A stretch of 64,000 bases of DNA, taken from assembly GCF_937873725.1 (NCBI RefSeq), contig NZ_CALMYY010000088.1, positions 1-64,000 on the forward strand, written 5' to 3'. Below are positions 29,711-41,093 of the stretch, piece after piece. How positions within the stretch are numbered: position 1 is the first letter of the stretch; every line of letters begins with the position of its first letter. A program made the position numbers and the translations under genes. The notes under the pieces were generated by a model. The model was given only the letters and a program-made list of their open reading frames with translations, was not told the origin of the DNA and ran no database searches. The stretch comes from an uncultured Dietzia sp. GTDB lineage: Bacteria > Actinomycetota > Actinomycetes > Mycobacteriales > Mycobacteriaceae.

Positions 29711-31311
29711 GGCCCCCGGCCCACGCGTCGCGGCCGTGGGAGGACATGGTCCTCTACCAGATCTATCCGCGCTCCTTCGCCGACTCCGACGGCGATGGCC
29801 GCGGCGACCTGCAGGGCGTGATCGACCGCGTCGGATACCTGGAACTGCTCGGGGTGGACGGCGTGTGGCTCTCCCCCGTCATGCTGTCGCCCGGCGCCGA
29901 TCACGGCTACGACGTGTCGGACCCGCGGGAGGTGGACCCGCTGTTCGGTGACCTCGACTCGCTGCGCCGGCTGCTCGAGGAACTGCACGCCGCCCGCATG
30001 GTCCTCATCATGGACCTCGTCCCCAACCACACGAGCGTCGAGCACCCGTGGTTTGCGGCCGCGCTCGCCGCGGGGCCCGGTAGCCCCGAACGGGACCGCT
30101 ATTTCTTCCGCGACGGGCGCGGCGAGGACGGCTCGCGGCCTCCCAACAACTGGCCCTCGGTGTTCGGCGGGCCCGCGTGGACCCGCGTGACGGAACCGGA
30201 CGGCTCGCCCGGCCAGTGGTACCTCCACCTGTTCGCCGCCGAACAGCCTGACCTCGACTGGTCGCACCCCGACGTCGCCGACGATCTCGAGCGGACCCTA
30301 CGGTTCTGGCTGGACCTGGGCGTGGACGGGTTCCGGATCGACGTGGCGCACGGCCTGGCCAAGCCGGACGACCTGGCGGATCTGCCCGACGACCTCGAGG
30401 TGGCCCAGCTCGTCGTCGACCCGCGCGACGCGCGCTGGGACCGGCCGGGCGTCCACGACATCCACCGACGGATCCGCTCGGTCGTCGACGAGTACCCGGG
30501 CGCCGTCACCTTCGGCGAGGTCTGGGTGGGACCCGTCGACCGGTTCGCGCGCTACCTCCGCGCCGACGAGCTGCACTTCGCGTTCCACTTCGCCCTCACC
30601 GGCGCGCCCTTCGACGCCGGCGCCGTCCGGGCGGCGGTGGAGTCGACGCTGGAGGCCTCTCGCATCTCCGGCTCGACGCCGACGTGGGCGCTGTCCAACC
30701 ACGATGTGGTGCGGGAGGTGACCCGATACGGGAACGGCGCGCCGGGAACCGCGCGGGCCCGCGCCATGCTGCTGGTCGAGCTGGCACTCCCGGGGATCGC
30801 GTTCCTCTACAACGGCGCCGAGCTCGGCCTGCCGAGCGACTTCTCGATCCCCCACGACAGGCTGACCGATCCCACCTGGGAACGCTCCGGCCACGCGGAG
30901 ATGGGCCGGGACCACTGTCGGGTCCCGATCCCGTGGGAGGGACCCGAACCCCCGTACGGGTTCTCGACCTCGCCCGACACCTGGCTACCGATGCCGGGGA
31001 ACTGGGGCCGCCTCACCGTGGAGCCCCAGCTCGAGGACCCGGGGTCGATGCTCTCGCTGTACCGTGCCGCGATCGAGATCCGGCACGCGTGGTCCGGACC
31101 GGACACCGCCTCGGTCGACTGGTACGGCGCCCCGTCCGGGTGCCTGGCGTTCCGTCGCGGGGACGGCGTGGTGTGCGCGCTCAACGCCTCCACCCGCTCC
31201 GTGCCCCTCCCGGACGGCGACGTGGTGCTCGCCTCCGGCCCCCTCGCGTCGCACCCCCCGACCGGTGCTGTCCTGCCGCCGGACACCGCAGTATGGTTAC
31301 GACCACACTAG
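29707..31311 (+). CDS. aglA: Alpha-glucosidase, GH13 family
   Basis: Retaining glycoside hydrolase acting on alpha-glucosides, 534 residues. The (beta/alpha)8 barrel has the start [20 protein letters not shown] and DLVPNHTS. The nucleophile Asp is in FRIDVAH near residue 212, the acid/base Glu in FGEVWVG near residue 271 and the third Asp in LSNHDVVR near residue 333. The best match by layout is the oligo-1,6-glucosidase/maltase group. No signal peptide is visible, so it is cytosolic. The GTG start overlaps the glbO stop by 4 nt. Confidence 0.92.
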   Translation: MRPPAHASRPWEDMVLYQIYPRSFADSDGDGRGDLQGVIDRVGYLELLGVDGVWLSPVMLSPGADHGYDVSDPREVDPLFGDLDSLRRLLEELHAARMVLIMDLVPNHTSVEHPWFAAALAAGPGSPERDRYFFRDGRGEDGSRPPNNWPSVFGGPAWTRVTEPDGSPGQWYLHLFAAEQPDLDWSHPDVADDLERTLRFWLDLGVDGFRIDVAHGLAKPDDLADLPDDLEVAQLVVDPRDARWDRPGVHDIHRRIRSVVDEYPGAVTFGEVWVGPVDRFARYLRADELHFAFHFALTGAPFDAGAVRAAVESTLEASRISGSTPTWALSNHDVVREVTRYGNGAPGTARARAMLLVELALPGIAFLYNGAELGLPSDFSIPHDRLTDPTWERSGHAEMGRDHCRVPIPWEGPEPPYGFSTSPDTWLPMPGNWGRLTVEPQLEDPGSMLSLYRAAIEIRHAWSGPDTASVDWYGAPSGCLAFRRGDGVVCALNASTRSVPLPDGDVVLASGPLASHPPTGAVLPPDTAVWLRPH

Positions 31312-31326
31312 GAACGGGGCTTAAAC

Positions 31327-32070
31327 ATGAGGTTGGCGGAGAAGACGGCGATCGTCACCGGCGGTGCCGGCGGGATCGGCAGGGGCATCACCCGCGCGTT
31401 CGTCAAGGAGGGCGCGTCGGTCCTCGCCGTGGACATCAACGACGAGGCCGGCGCGGCCCTGGTCGACGAACTGGGCGACGCGGTCCGCTTCCTCAACGCC
31501 GACATCTCGATCGAGGCCAACGCCATGAAGATCGTGGCCGCCGCGGTGGAGGCGTTCGGCGCGGTCGACGTGCTGGTCAACAATGCACACGCATCTCGCC
31601 AGGCGCCCCTGCTGGAGACCACGCAGGAGATGCTGGACCTGTCGTTCGGCACCGGCTTCTACCCCACCTTCTGGCTGATGAAGGCCGCCCACGCCCACCT
31701 GGCCGAGCGTGGGGGTTCGGTGATCAACTTCGCCTCCGGAGCCGGGATCAACGGCCACCCCACTCAGGGTTCGTACGCCGCCGCCAAAGAGGCGATCCGG
31801 GGCATCAGCCGAGTCGCGGCCAACGAGTGGGCCCTGGACGGCATCAACGTCAACATCATCTCGCCGCTCGCGCTGACCGAGGGCGTGGAGAACTACATCG
31901 AGGCCAACCCCGGCATCGAGAAGCGGTTGCTCGCCGGCACCCCGATGCGCCGGTTCGGCGACCCGGAGTCCGACATCGGCCGCGTGGCGGTGTTCCTGGC
32001 CTCGGAGGACGCCTCCTACATGACCGGGCAGACGCTCATGGTGGACGGCGGCAGCGTCATGCTCCGGTAG
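31327..32070 (+). CDS. Short-chain dehydrogenase/reductase
   Basis: A classical SDR of 247 residues. The NAD(P)-binding loop is TGGAGGIG (11-18). Asp36 after the second strand favours NAD(H). The catalytic residues are Ser137, Tyr150 and Lys154 (GSYAAAKEA), and the end is typical (MTGQTLMVDGGSVM). The substrate is unknown. The 3' end overlaps the convergent methyltransferase gene by 14 nt, so both stop codons are shared territory. Confidence 0.9.
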   Translation: MRLAEKTAIVTGGAGGIGRGITRAFVKEGASVLAVDINDEAGAALVDELGDAVRFLNADISIEANAMKIVAAAVEAFGAVDVLVNNAHASRQAPLLETTQEMLDLSFGTGFYPTFWLMKAAHAHLAERGGSVINFASGAGINGHPTQGSYAAAKEAIRGISRVAANEWALDGINVNIISPLALTEGVENYIEANPGIEKRLLAGTPMRRFGDPESDIGRVAVFLASEDASYMTGQTLMVDGGSVMLR

Positions 32071-33247
32071 CCCGCAACCGGGGAACGAGGACCTCCCGGA
32101 TCGTCTCGGGATTGCGCTCCACCACCACCCACCGGCGCCCCAGCGCGTGGGCCGCCACCGCGGTGGTCCCGGATCCGGCGAACAGGTCCACCACGAGGTC
32201 GTCCGGTCCGGTCGCCAGTTCCACGATCCGCCGCATCAGCGCCTCCGGCTTGGGGGTACGGAACCCGTCGACCCCCGCGTTCCGCAACTCCGCCCGGGCC
32301 GTGTCGGTCGACCCCACCTCCTGGGCCAGCCAGATGGACTTCAGCTTCTTGATCCGGCCCGCCTCGTGCCGGTCGCGCTGGTACACGTCGACCCGCGGAC
32401 CCGACCTGCCCCGGACCGTCCGGCAGACCAGCTCGTCCACCCTCTCGGTGGCCCGGGCCCGGGACCACCGCCACACCGCGGGGGTGAGGTCGCCGAACAC
32501 CGGCAGGATCTCGGACAGGCCGGGCGCGGGATCCACCGAGACGGCGCCGCTGCCCGGGTCCCCGTAGAGCGGGTAGGTCATGGTCGGCGTGGTGCGCGGG
32601 TTGAACCGCTTGTTGGTGTTGCGCAGCGGCAGCAGCCGGAAGTTGATCCCGTCCTCCCCCACGTGCGGGAAGTCTGCGGGGTCCACCGCGGACGCGACGC
32701 CACCGGCCAGGCGCACCCTGCCGGGGTCACGCGCGTAGACCATGAGCCGGTCGTGGGACCCGGCGAAGAACCTGTCGAGCTGGCGCCCCTTGGGGTTGCT
32801 CTCCACGGTGAGATCGGCGATGAAGGCATCCGTTCCAAAGACCTCGTCGAGCACGCACCGGACCCGGTGGGCCTCGGCATCGTCCAGGTGGACCCAGACG
32901 GTCCCCGTGTCCGCGAGGAGGTCGCGCGCCACCACCAGCCGCGCCTCGATGTAGCTCAGCCACGTCAGACGCGGCATGTTGTCGTGGTACCCGTCGAAGC
33001 GGCCGCCCCGGTTGAAGGGCGGGTCGAGGTAGACCAACTGCGCGGCCCCGGTCGGCCCCAGACCGACCTCCTCGAGGGCGGCCGAGGCCTCCGCGATCCG
33101 GGCCCCGTCCCCGTCGAGCACCGCTCCGGACGCCCGCCCGTCCGCGTCGCGGACCACCTCGACCAGCCTCGGCGCGGGCCCCTGCTCCCCCGGGACCTCC
33201 GGCTCGCCCCTCCCGGGCCAGGAGACCGAGAACCCCGGCGACGTCAT
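32057..33247 (-). CDS. Orphan site-specific DNA methyltransferase, beta class
   Basis: A 396-residue S-adenosylmethionine-dependent DNA methyltransferase. The catalytic motif IV is YLDPPFN (near residue 74) and precedes the SAM-binding motif I DLFAGSGTT (near residue 355), the order of the beta class. A target-recognition segment lies between them. The DPPF motif suggests N6-adenine, or less often N4-cytosine, methylation. No restriction endonuclease or specificity subunit is nearby. Its ATG overlaps the stop of the upstream unknown gene by 4 nt, placing it last in a six-gene run led by ettA. Confidence 0.87.
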   Translation of the reverse strand: MTSPGFSVSWPGRGEPEVPGEQGPAPRLVEVVRDADGRASGAVLDGDGARIAEASAALEEVGLGPTGAAQLVYLDPPFNRGGRFDGYHDNMPRLTWLSYIEARLVVARDLLADTGTVWVHLDDAEAHRVRCVLDEVFGTDAFIADLTVESNPKGRQLDRFFAGSHDRLMVYARDPGRVRLAGGVASAVDPADFPHVGEDGINFRLLPLRNTNKRFNPRTTPTMTYPLYGDPGSGAVSVDPAPGLSEILPVFGDLTPAVWRWSRARATERVDELVCRTVRGRSGPRVDVYQRDRHEAGRIKKLKSIWLAQEVGSTDTARAELRNAGVDGFRTPKPEALMRRIVELATGPDDLVVDLFAGSGTTAVAAHALGRRWVVVERNPETIREVLVPRLRATGA

Positions 33248-33924
33248 CGCGGGTCGAGCGTCAGCGAGTCGGTGCGCCGGAACGCCGTGCCGTAGCGGGC
33301 GTCCAGCCGGAGCCACGCGCCGCGTTCGCTCACCCGGACCGGCTCGCCCTCCGGTGCCCGTCCCGCCCTGGCCGGCACGAAGCCGCACATCACCAGCGAG
33401 AACACGGTCCGCATGTCCACGCCCACCGGGTTCGGGCTCTCCGCGCGGACGGTGAGCGCCACCTGGTCGAGCAACGACGGTGGCAACCCGGCCGGACCCG
33501 CGTTCTCCCGGGCGGCGTCGCGGCCGGATTCGGTGAGGTCGAGCAGGACCTGCGCCGGGACGTCCTCCACGGGCTGGAACCCGTCGGCCGGCGGGAGCAG
33601 TCCCTGCCAGGACGAGGTGAGGGGCATCCCCGGGTCGAGTCGCCCCTCAGCGTCGCCGCGGGGAAGCAGGTCGAGTTCTGTGAGCAGATGGTCGGCACCG
33701 CACACCACGTCGCCTCCGGGGCAGTACCCACCCAGCCCGCGGACCACCAGCGCGCCGAACGGCGTCCGCGCCCACACCCGCATCCGGCCGACGTCGCCGC
33801 CGGTCAGCCGAACGACCGTCGCCTCGTCCAGCCGCACCAGGCGCCGCAGGAGAGTGCGCAGGTCGTCGCGGTCCGCGGGCTCGGGCACCGCGAGCATCTC
33901 CCCGCCGGCCCCGGGCAGGGTCAC
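33244..33924 (-). CDS. Conserved hypothetical protein (Rv2474c-like by position)
   Basis: A 226-residue soluble protein without a recognised domain. It is rich in Leu, Arg and Asp, with a hydrophobic patch around VFSLVMCGFVPA, a motif LLPPADGFQPVEDVPAQ and a C-terminal RLDARYGTAFRRTD. Related actinobacterial proteins of similar length sit beside a thioesterase gene (Rv2474c-Rv2475c). The GTG start at 33922-33924 overlaps the preceding stop (GTGA), and its own stop overlaps the methyltransferase start. I cannot name a function. Confidence 0.75.
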   Translation of the reverse strand: MTLPGAGGEMLAVPEPADRDDLRTLLRRLVRLDEATVVRLTGGDVGRMRVWARTPFGALVVRGLGGYCPGGDVVCGADHLLTELDLLPRGDAEGRLDPGMPLTSSWQGLLPPADGFQPVEDVPAQVLLDLTESGRDAARENAGPAGLPPSLLDQVALTVRAESPNPVGVDMRTVFSLVMCGFVPARAGRAPEGEPVRVSERGAWLRLDARYGTAFRRTDSLTLDPR

Positions 33925-34406
33925 GTCGGATCCTCGTGGCGGTACCCCAGCAGGTGGTCGCGTTCGGCCCGGGTGAACCGCCGAGGGCGCTGGGTCGCGA
34001 GATCGAACGCGGCGATCGTCGCCGTGCAGTCGACGGCGGGGGGCGCCGAGTCCGGGGTGGTGCGCCCGCGGACCTCGTGGCGCGCCACGAACATGGCCCC
34101 ACCGACCTTCTCGCACCACATGCGGATCCGGATCGGCCCGTCGGCGTACTTGATCTGGCCGCGGTACCTCACCGCGAGGTCGGTCATGACCGCGCCGGCG
34201 GCGAGGGTGAGCGTGGGTGTGCCCTCCTCGAAGAGCCACGGGATCCGGGCCTCCTCGATGAGGGTGATCATCCGCGCGTGATTGACGTGGTGGTAGAGAT
34301 CCTGGTCGGACCAGCGGACCGGGATCGCGGCCGTGAACACGCGTCGCCCCGGCTCGCCCGACACCCCGAGCGGGCCACCGGTCTCCAGCACCAACCGTCC
34401 GGTCAC
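33921..34406 (-). CDS. Hotdog-fold acyl-CoA thioesterase 3
   Basis: A 4HBT-type protein of 161 residues. The signature region is PVRWSDQDLYHHVNHARMIT with the conserved Asp-x-x-x-x-His-x-Asn pattern, followed by the long helix and RYRGQIKYADG strand. These enzymes hydrolyse acyl-CoA or acyl-ACP thioesters. The GTG at 34404-34406 overlaps the stop of the preceding hotdog gene (GTGA). It is one of three consecutive paralogues; their substrates are unknown. Confidence 0.85.
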   Translation of the reverse strand: MTGRLVLETGGPLGVSGEPGRRVFTAAIPVRWSDQDLYHHVNHARMITLIEEARIPWLFEEGTPTLTLAAGAVMTDLAVRYRGQIKYADGPIRIRMWCEKVGGAMFVARHEVRGRTTPDSAPPAVDCTATIAAFDLATQRPRRFTRAERDHLLGYRHEDPT

Positions 34407-34864
34407 CCGGTTGACCCGTGGTCGGTGATCGCCGTGCGGTGGTGGGCGGCGTCCAGCACGTTCCGCACCCCCAACGGGATCTCGACCGCCGTGGAGGTGG
34501 ATGCGTCGTACGCCACCATCACCACGCGCAGCGCGGCACAGACCTCGCCCGCCGCGTCGAAGATGGTCTGCCGGATCTGATACGAGGTGGTCCCCACGTG
34601 CTCGACCTCGATCTCCACGTCCACGGACGTCGAGTCGCGGAGCACGGGACGGAGGTGGTCGATCTCCACGCGCCTCACGACCTGCGGGAGGTTGCCGAGG
34701 CCGAACGGGCCGAACCGGCTGCGGATGAAGAGGATCCGCGCCTCCTGCGCGTACTCGATGTACTTGACGTTGTTGACGTGCCCGTACTGGTCGAAGTCCG
34801 CCCACCGCACCTGCAGGGTGCAGCGGAAGGTGCCGCGGTCCACCGCGCCGCCTCGTGAACTCAT
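34403..34864 (-). CDS. Hotdog-fold acyl-CoA thioesterase 2
   Basis: A 153-residue 4HBT-family protein with the clearest active-site signature of the three: QVRWADFDQYGHVNNVKYIE, where the Asp is the expected catalytic residue. The long central helix AQEARILFIRSRFG and the strand RVEIDHLRPVLRDST follow. This layout matches Rv2475c-like proteins and E. coli YbgC. It overlaps both neighbours by 4 nt, so production of the three paralogues is probably coupled. Confidence 0.88.
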   Translation of the reverse strand: MSSRGGAVDRGTFRCTLQVRWADFDQYGHVNNVKYIEYAQEARILFIRSRFGPFGLGNLPQVVRRVEIDHLRPVLRDSTSVDVEIEVEHVGTTSYQIRQTIFDAAGEVCAALRVVMVAYDASTSTAVEIPLGVRNVLDAAHHRTAITDHGSTG

Positions 34865-35331
34865 ACCGCCTCCTCCCGGTCACCGAGCAGCGCGGCGCGC
34901 TCCTCGGGGGTGATCTCCAGGGTCGTGATCTCGTCGTCAGCGGTCACCACCAACACGGTGTCGACCACCGCGCACGGCCCGGGGCCCGTCGGCTCGGAGC
35001 CGATCGAGGTGCGCATGGTAAACGAGGTTCGGCCCACCTTGAGCACCTCGACGTCCACCCACACCTCGGCCACCCCCATCCCGATGGTGCGACGGAAGTC
35101 GATCTCCATCCACCGCGCCAGCGCGATCGGCACCCGGGAGCCCGGCACGCCGAACCTCTCGCGGAACCAGATCAGGCGGGCGTCCTGCGAGAACTCCTGG
35201 AACCGCACGTTGTTGACGTGCATGCCCACGAAGTCGGAGATGCGCAACGGGATCCGGACCCGGTGCACGACCCCCGCCGGGGTGTCGTCCGCGGTCCGGG
35301 TGTCGGCGCTCCGGCCGGTCGGTGTGGCCAT
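34861..35331 (-). CDS. Hotdog-fold acyl-CoA thioesterase 1
   Basis: A 156-residue hotdog-family protein. The signature is altered: PLRISDFVGMHVNNVRFQEF keeps an Asp and the HVNN motif but replaces the usual Trp of the R-W-x-D segment. The helix QDARLIWFRERFGVPG and the strand WMEIDFRRTIGMG follow. The change may alter substrate preference or leave a binding role. It begins 6 nt after the ettA stop and overlaps the next hotdog gene by 4 nt. Confidence 0.83.
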   Translation of the reverse strand: MATPTGRSADTRTADDTPAGVVHRVRIPLRISDFVGMHVNNVRFQEFSQDARLIWFRERFGVPGSRVPIALARWMEIDFRRTIGMGVAEVWVDVEVLKVGRTSFTMRTSIGSEPTGPGPCAVVDTVLVVTADDEITTLEITPEERAALLGDREEAV

Positions 35332-35337
35332 CTGCGG

Positions 35338-37011
<1,674 letters not shown>

Positions 37012-37140
37012 TTCTGCCCTCTCACCTGCGCAAATCGTCCATATCGCCGCGGGCCTGCCGCGGGCACGACCCCCATGTTACGTGGCCACCCGCGGGGCCG
37101 GTGCCCACGGCGGACACCGGCCCCTCGCCCTCCCGCGGCA

Positions 37141-37653
37141 TCAGACCGAGGCCGCCTCCGCGAAGTCCGCGGCCTCGTCCGGATCACCCTCCGGATCATC
37201 GCCGTCGACGGATCCGATCGCCATCACCTCGTCCGGGTCGGACGGGGCGTCCGCCGCCTCACGCTGCCCGCCACCGACGTCGAGCGCCGGGTCCGACGTC
37301 GCGGCCCTCCGTACGGTCACGTCCATGCGGGACAGGTCGGGCCCGAGGGCGGTCACCCGCATCTCCAGATCGCGGTTGAGCCGACCATCGCGCTCGTACT
37401 CGTTGGTTAGCAGACGGCCGTGGACGATGATCCCGTCACCCTTGCAGACCGAACCCGGCGCCCTCTGCGCGAGCCGTCCCCAGCAGTTGGCCGAGAAGTA
37501 CAGGGTGCCGCCCGTCTTCCACTCCCCCGTGTTGCGGTCCTGGTAGCGGATGTTGCTGGCCACCCGGAAGGTGAACACCTGGTCGTCGCCGACCCGCCGG
37601 GTGGTGGGGTCTGTGATCACGGTTCCGCGGACGGTCGTCAGGGTCTCGTTCAT
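37141..37653 (-). CDS. ssb: Single-stranded DNA-binding protein, second paralogue type
   Basis: An OB-fold protein of 170 residues. The N-terminal domain (residues 1-110) shows ETLTTVRGTVITDPTTRRV and the core RTLYFSANCWG-like strand (TLYFSANCWGRLAQ) with HGRLLTNEYERDG. The C-terminus is acidic and lacks the DDDIPF tail of canonical SSB, as in the SsbB/Rv2478c group next to ettA. SsbB paralogues bind ssDNA, with roles outside replication suggested. The start at 37651-37653 follows ACAGGAG. Confidence 0.9.
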   Translation of the reverse strand: MNETLTTVRGTVITDPTTRRVGDDQVFTFRVASNIRYQDRNTGEWKTGGTLYFSANCWGRLAQRAPGSVCKGDGIIVHGRLLTNEYERDGRLNRDLEMRVTALGPDLSRMDVTVRRAATSDPALDVGGGQREAADAPSDPDEVMAIGSVDGDDPEGDPDEAADFAEAASV

Positions 37654-37819
37654 GGGTTCACTCCTGTCACACTCGGACCGACCGTGCGTCGGCCTCGTGA
37701 CCTGAGGGTGCCCCACCTCGTCGTCGTCGCCCCTCGTCCCCGCGCCCCCGGCGCCCGGCCTGTGGAGGGACGCCGGGCTGTGGAGAGTCCGCCGGACGAC
37801 GACGACGAGCGTCGCGGAC

Positions 37820-39850
37820 TCAGGGCCGGCGGTCGGCCTCGGACATCTCGCGGAGCATCTCGTTATAGGCCTTGAGCTCGGCGTCGTCGTCGCGCTCGGC
37901 CTGCCGTTCCCCGCGCCGCGCCTCGCGCATGTCGGTCTGGTACCACTGCCAGGCCAGGGCGAGCATGACGATGAACAGGGGGATCTCCCCCGCCGCCCAC
38001 GCCACGCCACCGCCGACCTGCTGGCTCTGCAACAGGTCCGGGACCCACGGCAGCCCGATCCCCGCGTACCAGCTCTGGGCCAGCACGGTCTTGTAGTTCA
38101 TGAGCATGATGCCGAAGAAGGCGTGGAACGGGAGCGACCCGAGTAGCACCATGAGCTTGTACATCGGGGAGAACTGCCGGGGTGCGGCGTCCACCCCGAT
38201 GATCACCCAGTAGAACAGGTACCCGCTGATGAGGAAGTGCACGTTCATGAACACGTGGCCCATGTGCTGCGACGCGAGCGCCTCGTAGAACCCGCCGAAG
38301 TACACCAGGTAGAAGCCGGCCACGAACTGCACCGACGCCACGACGGGGTGGGTGAGGAACCGGGAGAGCGGGTTGTTGATGAACTCCACCAGCCATTCCC
38401 GCGGGCCCGGCGGGTTGGCGCGCCCCGCCGCCGGGAGCGCGCGCAGGGCCAGCGTGAACGGGCCGCCCAGGGCGAGCAGGACCGGCACCAGCATGGAGAT
38501 GAGCATGTGCCCGACCATGTGGCTGGCGAAGTCGGCCATCATGTACATCCCCATGCCGGAGCTCGAGGTGAGGAACAGCAGCACGCAGCCCACGACCCAG
38601 GACACCGTCCGCCCCGCCGGCCACGAGTCCCCGCGCCGGTGCAGGTGCACCACGCCCCAGACGTACAGCGCCAGCAGGATCACCGCGGCGAGCCCCAGCA
38701 CCAGATCGAAGCGCCACAGCCCGAACACCGTGCCGAAGGAGAACGGCCCCGGCAGCTCGAAGCCCAGCAGCGCCTCCTGGCGGGTCGGGATGTACAGCGG
38801 GGCCGGCGGCGGGGTGCGGCCGAGCGAGACCGACAGTCCGAGCGTGCCCGCCATGACCACGGCCTCGACCAACACGATCCGGAGCAGGGTGCCGCGGTCG
38901 ACCGGCGCGTTGGCGTTGGTGGACTCGATCTTGGCGATGATCCGGCGACGGACGGCCACCCCGAACAGGGTCAGCAGGCACAGGGCCAACGCCTTGGACA
39001 CCACCAGAAGCCCGTAGGTCGAGGACAGCAGGTCGCCCGGGTGGAGACGCACGAGCGCGTTGATCACGCCCGTGAACCCGAGCGCCACGATGGCGACCGT
39101 GGCCACCACCGAGTAGCGGCGGAGGGCCAACGCGACCCGCGAGCCGCCGCGCATGGTGTGGGCGATCACCGCGACGAGTCCGCCGATGTAGAACGCGGCG
39201 GCGAGCAGGTGGATGATCAGCGAGTTGGTGGCGATGTCGTGGGCGGTGTTCCCCGAGGCGTGGCCCGTGGCCGCCACCGGCAGGAGCGAGAGGACGGACA
39301 CGCCCAGCCAGATCACCGACCATCGCCAGCTCAGGGTGAGCCGCTGCCCGACGCCGGCGATCAGGGCGATCACCGCGGCCCACCGCCACGACGACGCCGC
39401 ATCGATCTGGGAGATCGCGACCAGCCACTGATCCGGCGGCAGAGACTGCCACACCGTACGGCCGGACACGTCGGACAGGGTGAGCGGGATGAGCAGCGCC
39501 GCGGCCACCGCCCAGGCGAGGTTCGCCCAGGAGGACAGGCGCTGCGCGCGGTAGCCGTCCACGTCCAGCGTCCTGTCCTTCTGCGGCGGGGGGAAGAATG
39601 CCGCGAACAGCGCCGATCCCACGGCCACCGACGCGAGCAGCTCGCCGATCGCCCGGACCGCCGGCAGTCCGGCGGTGGTCAGCACTCCCGGGTCCGGCAC
39701 TCCCACCAGCTCGAGAGCGATCTCCGTGGACATCCCGGACAGCGGCACGACCACCGCCGCGGTGACCACCGCGAGCAGGATCACCACCGGCACCACGCTG
39801 CGGGTCCTGAGCGGTCCGGTGGCGGCGGGTGCCGACTTCTGCGACGTCAT
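37820..39850 (-). CDS. CopD/CtaG fusion membrane protein (copper resistance / cytochrome oxidase assembly)
   Basis: A polytopic membrane protein of 676 residues. The N-terminal half resembles CopD, with many transmembrane helices and the conserved [21 protein letters not shown] segment containing His residues for copper. The C-terminal half is a caa3-type CtaG domain with histidine- and methionine-rich motifs ([35 protein letters not shown]). Such fusions are known in actinobacteria (Rv0102 type) and are thought to deliver copper to cytochrome c oxidase. The ATG at 39848-39850 is 8 nt after GGAG. Confidence 0.85.
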   Translation of the reverse strand: MTSQKSAPAATGPLRTRSVVPVVILLAVVTAAVVVPLSGMSTEIALELVGVPDPGVLTTAGLPAVRAIGELLASVAVGSALFAAFFPPPQKDRTLDVDGYRAQRLSSWANLAWAVAAALLIPLTLSDVSGRTVWQSLPPDQWLVAISQIDAASSWRWAAVIALIAGVGQRLTLSWRWSVIWLGVSVLSLLPVAATGHASGNTAHDIATNSLIIHLLAAAFYIGGLVAVIAHTMRGGSRVALALRRYSVVATVAIVALGFTGVINALVRLHPGDLLSSTYGLLVVSKALALCLLTLFGVAVRRRIIAKIESTNANAPVDRGTLLRIVLVEAVVMAGTLGLSVSLGRTPPPAPLYIPTRQEALLGFELPGPFSFGTVFGLWRFDLVLGLAAVILLALYVWGVVHLHRRGDSWPAGRTVSWVVGCVLLFLTSSSGMGMYMMADFASHMVGHMLISMLVPVLLALGGPFTLALRALPAAGRANPPGPREWLVEFINNPLSRFLTHPVVASVQFVAGFYLVYFGGFYEALASQHMGHVFMNVHFLISGYLFYWVIIGVDAAPRQFSPMYKLMVLLGSLPFHAFFGIMLMNYKTVLAQSWYAGIGLPWVPDLLQSQQVGGGVAWAAGEIPLFIVMLALAWQWYQTDMREARRGERQAERDDDAELKAYNEMLREMSEADRRP

Positions 39851-39957
39851 GCGCTCCATCGTAGGAACCCGACCGCCCCCGGGCCGATTCGCGCCTGCTC
39901 GACACACCCCCGCATCGGCTACGATTCTCCCGGCGACGCCTGATGGGCGCGCTGCAG

Positions 39958-40030
39958 GCCTCCGTAGCTCAGTGGATAGAGCATCCGGTTTCTACCCGGC
40001 TGGTCAGGGGTTCGAATCCTCTCGGGGGCG
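39958..40030 (+). tRNA. tRNA-Arg (TCT)
   Basis: A 73-nt cloverleaf. The acceptor stem is GCCTCCG / CGGGGGC with one T-G pair, the D arm is GCTCAGTGGATAGAGC, the anticodon loop is TTTCTAC with TCT, and the T loop is TTCGAAT. CCA is not encoded. A TACGAT hexamer at 39920-39925 is a plausible -10. Confidence 0.95.
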
Positions 40031-40050
40031 CCGACTCTCCCCTCTCGCCA

Positions 40051-40170
40051 GGCTTGCGCTGCCCCCGTGGTCCCTTCCTCCAGCGCGGCCAGGCCTTTGT
40101 CGGGCGAAGGGGCAGCGCAAGCCGGTGGGGGGCGGCGCAAGCCGGTGGGGGGCAGCGCAAGCCGGTGGGG
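40051..40170. repeat. Dispersed intergenic repeat family, locus C
   Basis: One forward copy (GGCTTGCGCTGCCCCC, 40051-40066) is followed 45 nt later by three opposite-facing 20-bp units, GGCRGCGCAAGCCGGTGGGG, at 40111-40130, 40131-40150 and 40151-40170. The set lies between tRNA-Arg and the mycolate reductase gene. The core equals that of loci A and B. Confidence 0.85.
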
Positions 40171-40270
40171 TGGGGCGTGGACCTCGCCCGGGTGCGCACC
40201 CCGCGGGTAAGGTCGGCGCTGCCGTGCCCGCCGTCCTCGGCGGGCCGAGTGCCGGACCTCGAGGAGCCCC

Positions 40271-41089
40271 ATGTCCCTTCCCCCGCCCACCGTGTCGACC
40301 CGCGCCGTCGTGACCGGCGCCTCCTCCGGGATCGGAATGGCTCTGGCCACCGAACTCGCCCGGCGCGGGCACTCGCTGATCGTGGTGGCGCGGCGCGGCG
40401 AGGTGCTGCAGGAACTCAAGGAGCGGCTCGAACGGGACTTCCGGGTGACGGTGGAGGTGCGGGCCTGCGACCTGGCGGACCCCGCGGCGCGGCAGCCGCT
40501 GCTGGACGAGCTGGCCGGCCGCGAGATCTCGATCCTGTGCAACAACGCCGGGATCGCGACGTTCGGCCCGATCGCCTCGCTCGACCCGGACTACGAGAAG
40601 ACCCAGGTCCAGCTCAACGCCGTGGCCTGCCACGACCTGATCCTCGCGGTGCTGCCCGGGATGGTCTCGCGACGCTCGGGGGCGATCCTCAACGTGGGCT
40701 CGGCGGCCGGCAACATGCCCATCCCCAACAACGCCACCTACGCCGCGTCCAAGGCGTTCCTCAACACGTTCTCCGAGTCGCTGCGGGGCGAGGTCAAGGA
40801 CGCCGGCATCCACGTGACGCTGCTGGCCCCCGGCCCGGTGCGGACCGAGGAGATCGCGGACGAGGACAAGACCTTTGTCGACCGTCTGGTCCCCGACCGC
40901 CTCTGGGTGGACACCGAGTACACCGCGCGGGTCTCGCTGGACGCCCTGGCGCGGAACAAGATGCGCGTGGTCCCCGGGCCGCTGAGCCAGGCCATGTCCG
41001 TGGCCGGCAACTACACCCCGCGCGCGATCATGGCGCCGATCGTCGGCCGCTTCTACGCCAAGCTCGGCGAGGGGCAGCAGGACGGCTGA
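40271..41089 (+). CDS. cmrA: Mycolate reductase (SDR family)
   Basis: An SDR of 272 residues. The cofactor loop is TGASSGIG (15-22), the catalytic residues are Ser144, Tyr157 and Lys161 (TYAASKAF), and the Arg at 41-42 after the second strand favours NADPH. The order SDR-DUF853-orn equals Rv2509-Rv2510c-Rv2511, where Rv2509/CmrA reduces the 3-keto group of newly condensed alpha-alkyl beta-ketoesters, the last step of mycolic acid synthesis. The type I FAS gene further along supports a mycolate producer. An AGGAG site precedes the ATG. Confidence 0.9.
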   Translation: MSLPPPTVSTRAVVTGASSGIGMALATELARRGHSLIVVARRGEVLQELKERLERDFRVTVEVRACDLADPAARQPLLDELAGREISILCNNAGIATFGPIASLDPDYEKTQVQLNAVACHDLILAVLPGMVSRRSGAILNVGSAAGNMPIPNNATYAASKAFLNTFSESLRGEVKDAGIHVTLLAPGPVRTEEIADEDKTFVDRLVPDRLWVDTEYTARVSLDALARNKMRVVPGPLSQAMSVAGNYTPRAIMAPIVGRFYAKLGEGQQDG

Positions 41090-41093
41090 CCGG

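Noticed and set aside
40051..40170. Possible CRISPR array
   Set aside because: The repeats are adjacent without unique spacers, no cas genes are present, and the same core occurs at two other loci in a different arrangement.
39958..40170. tRNA-Arg as an integration site for a mobile element
   Set aside because: No integrase, no duplicated tRNA 3' end and no phage or plasmid genes follow; the next gene is the core gene cmrA.
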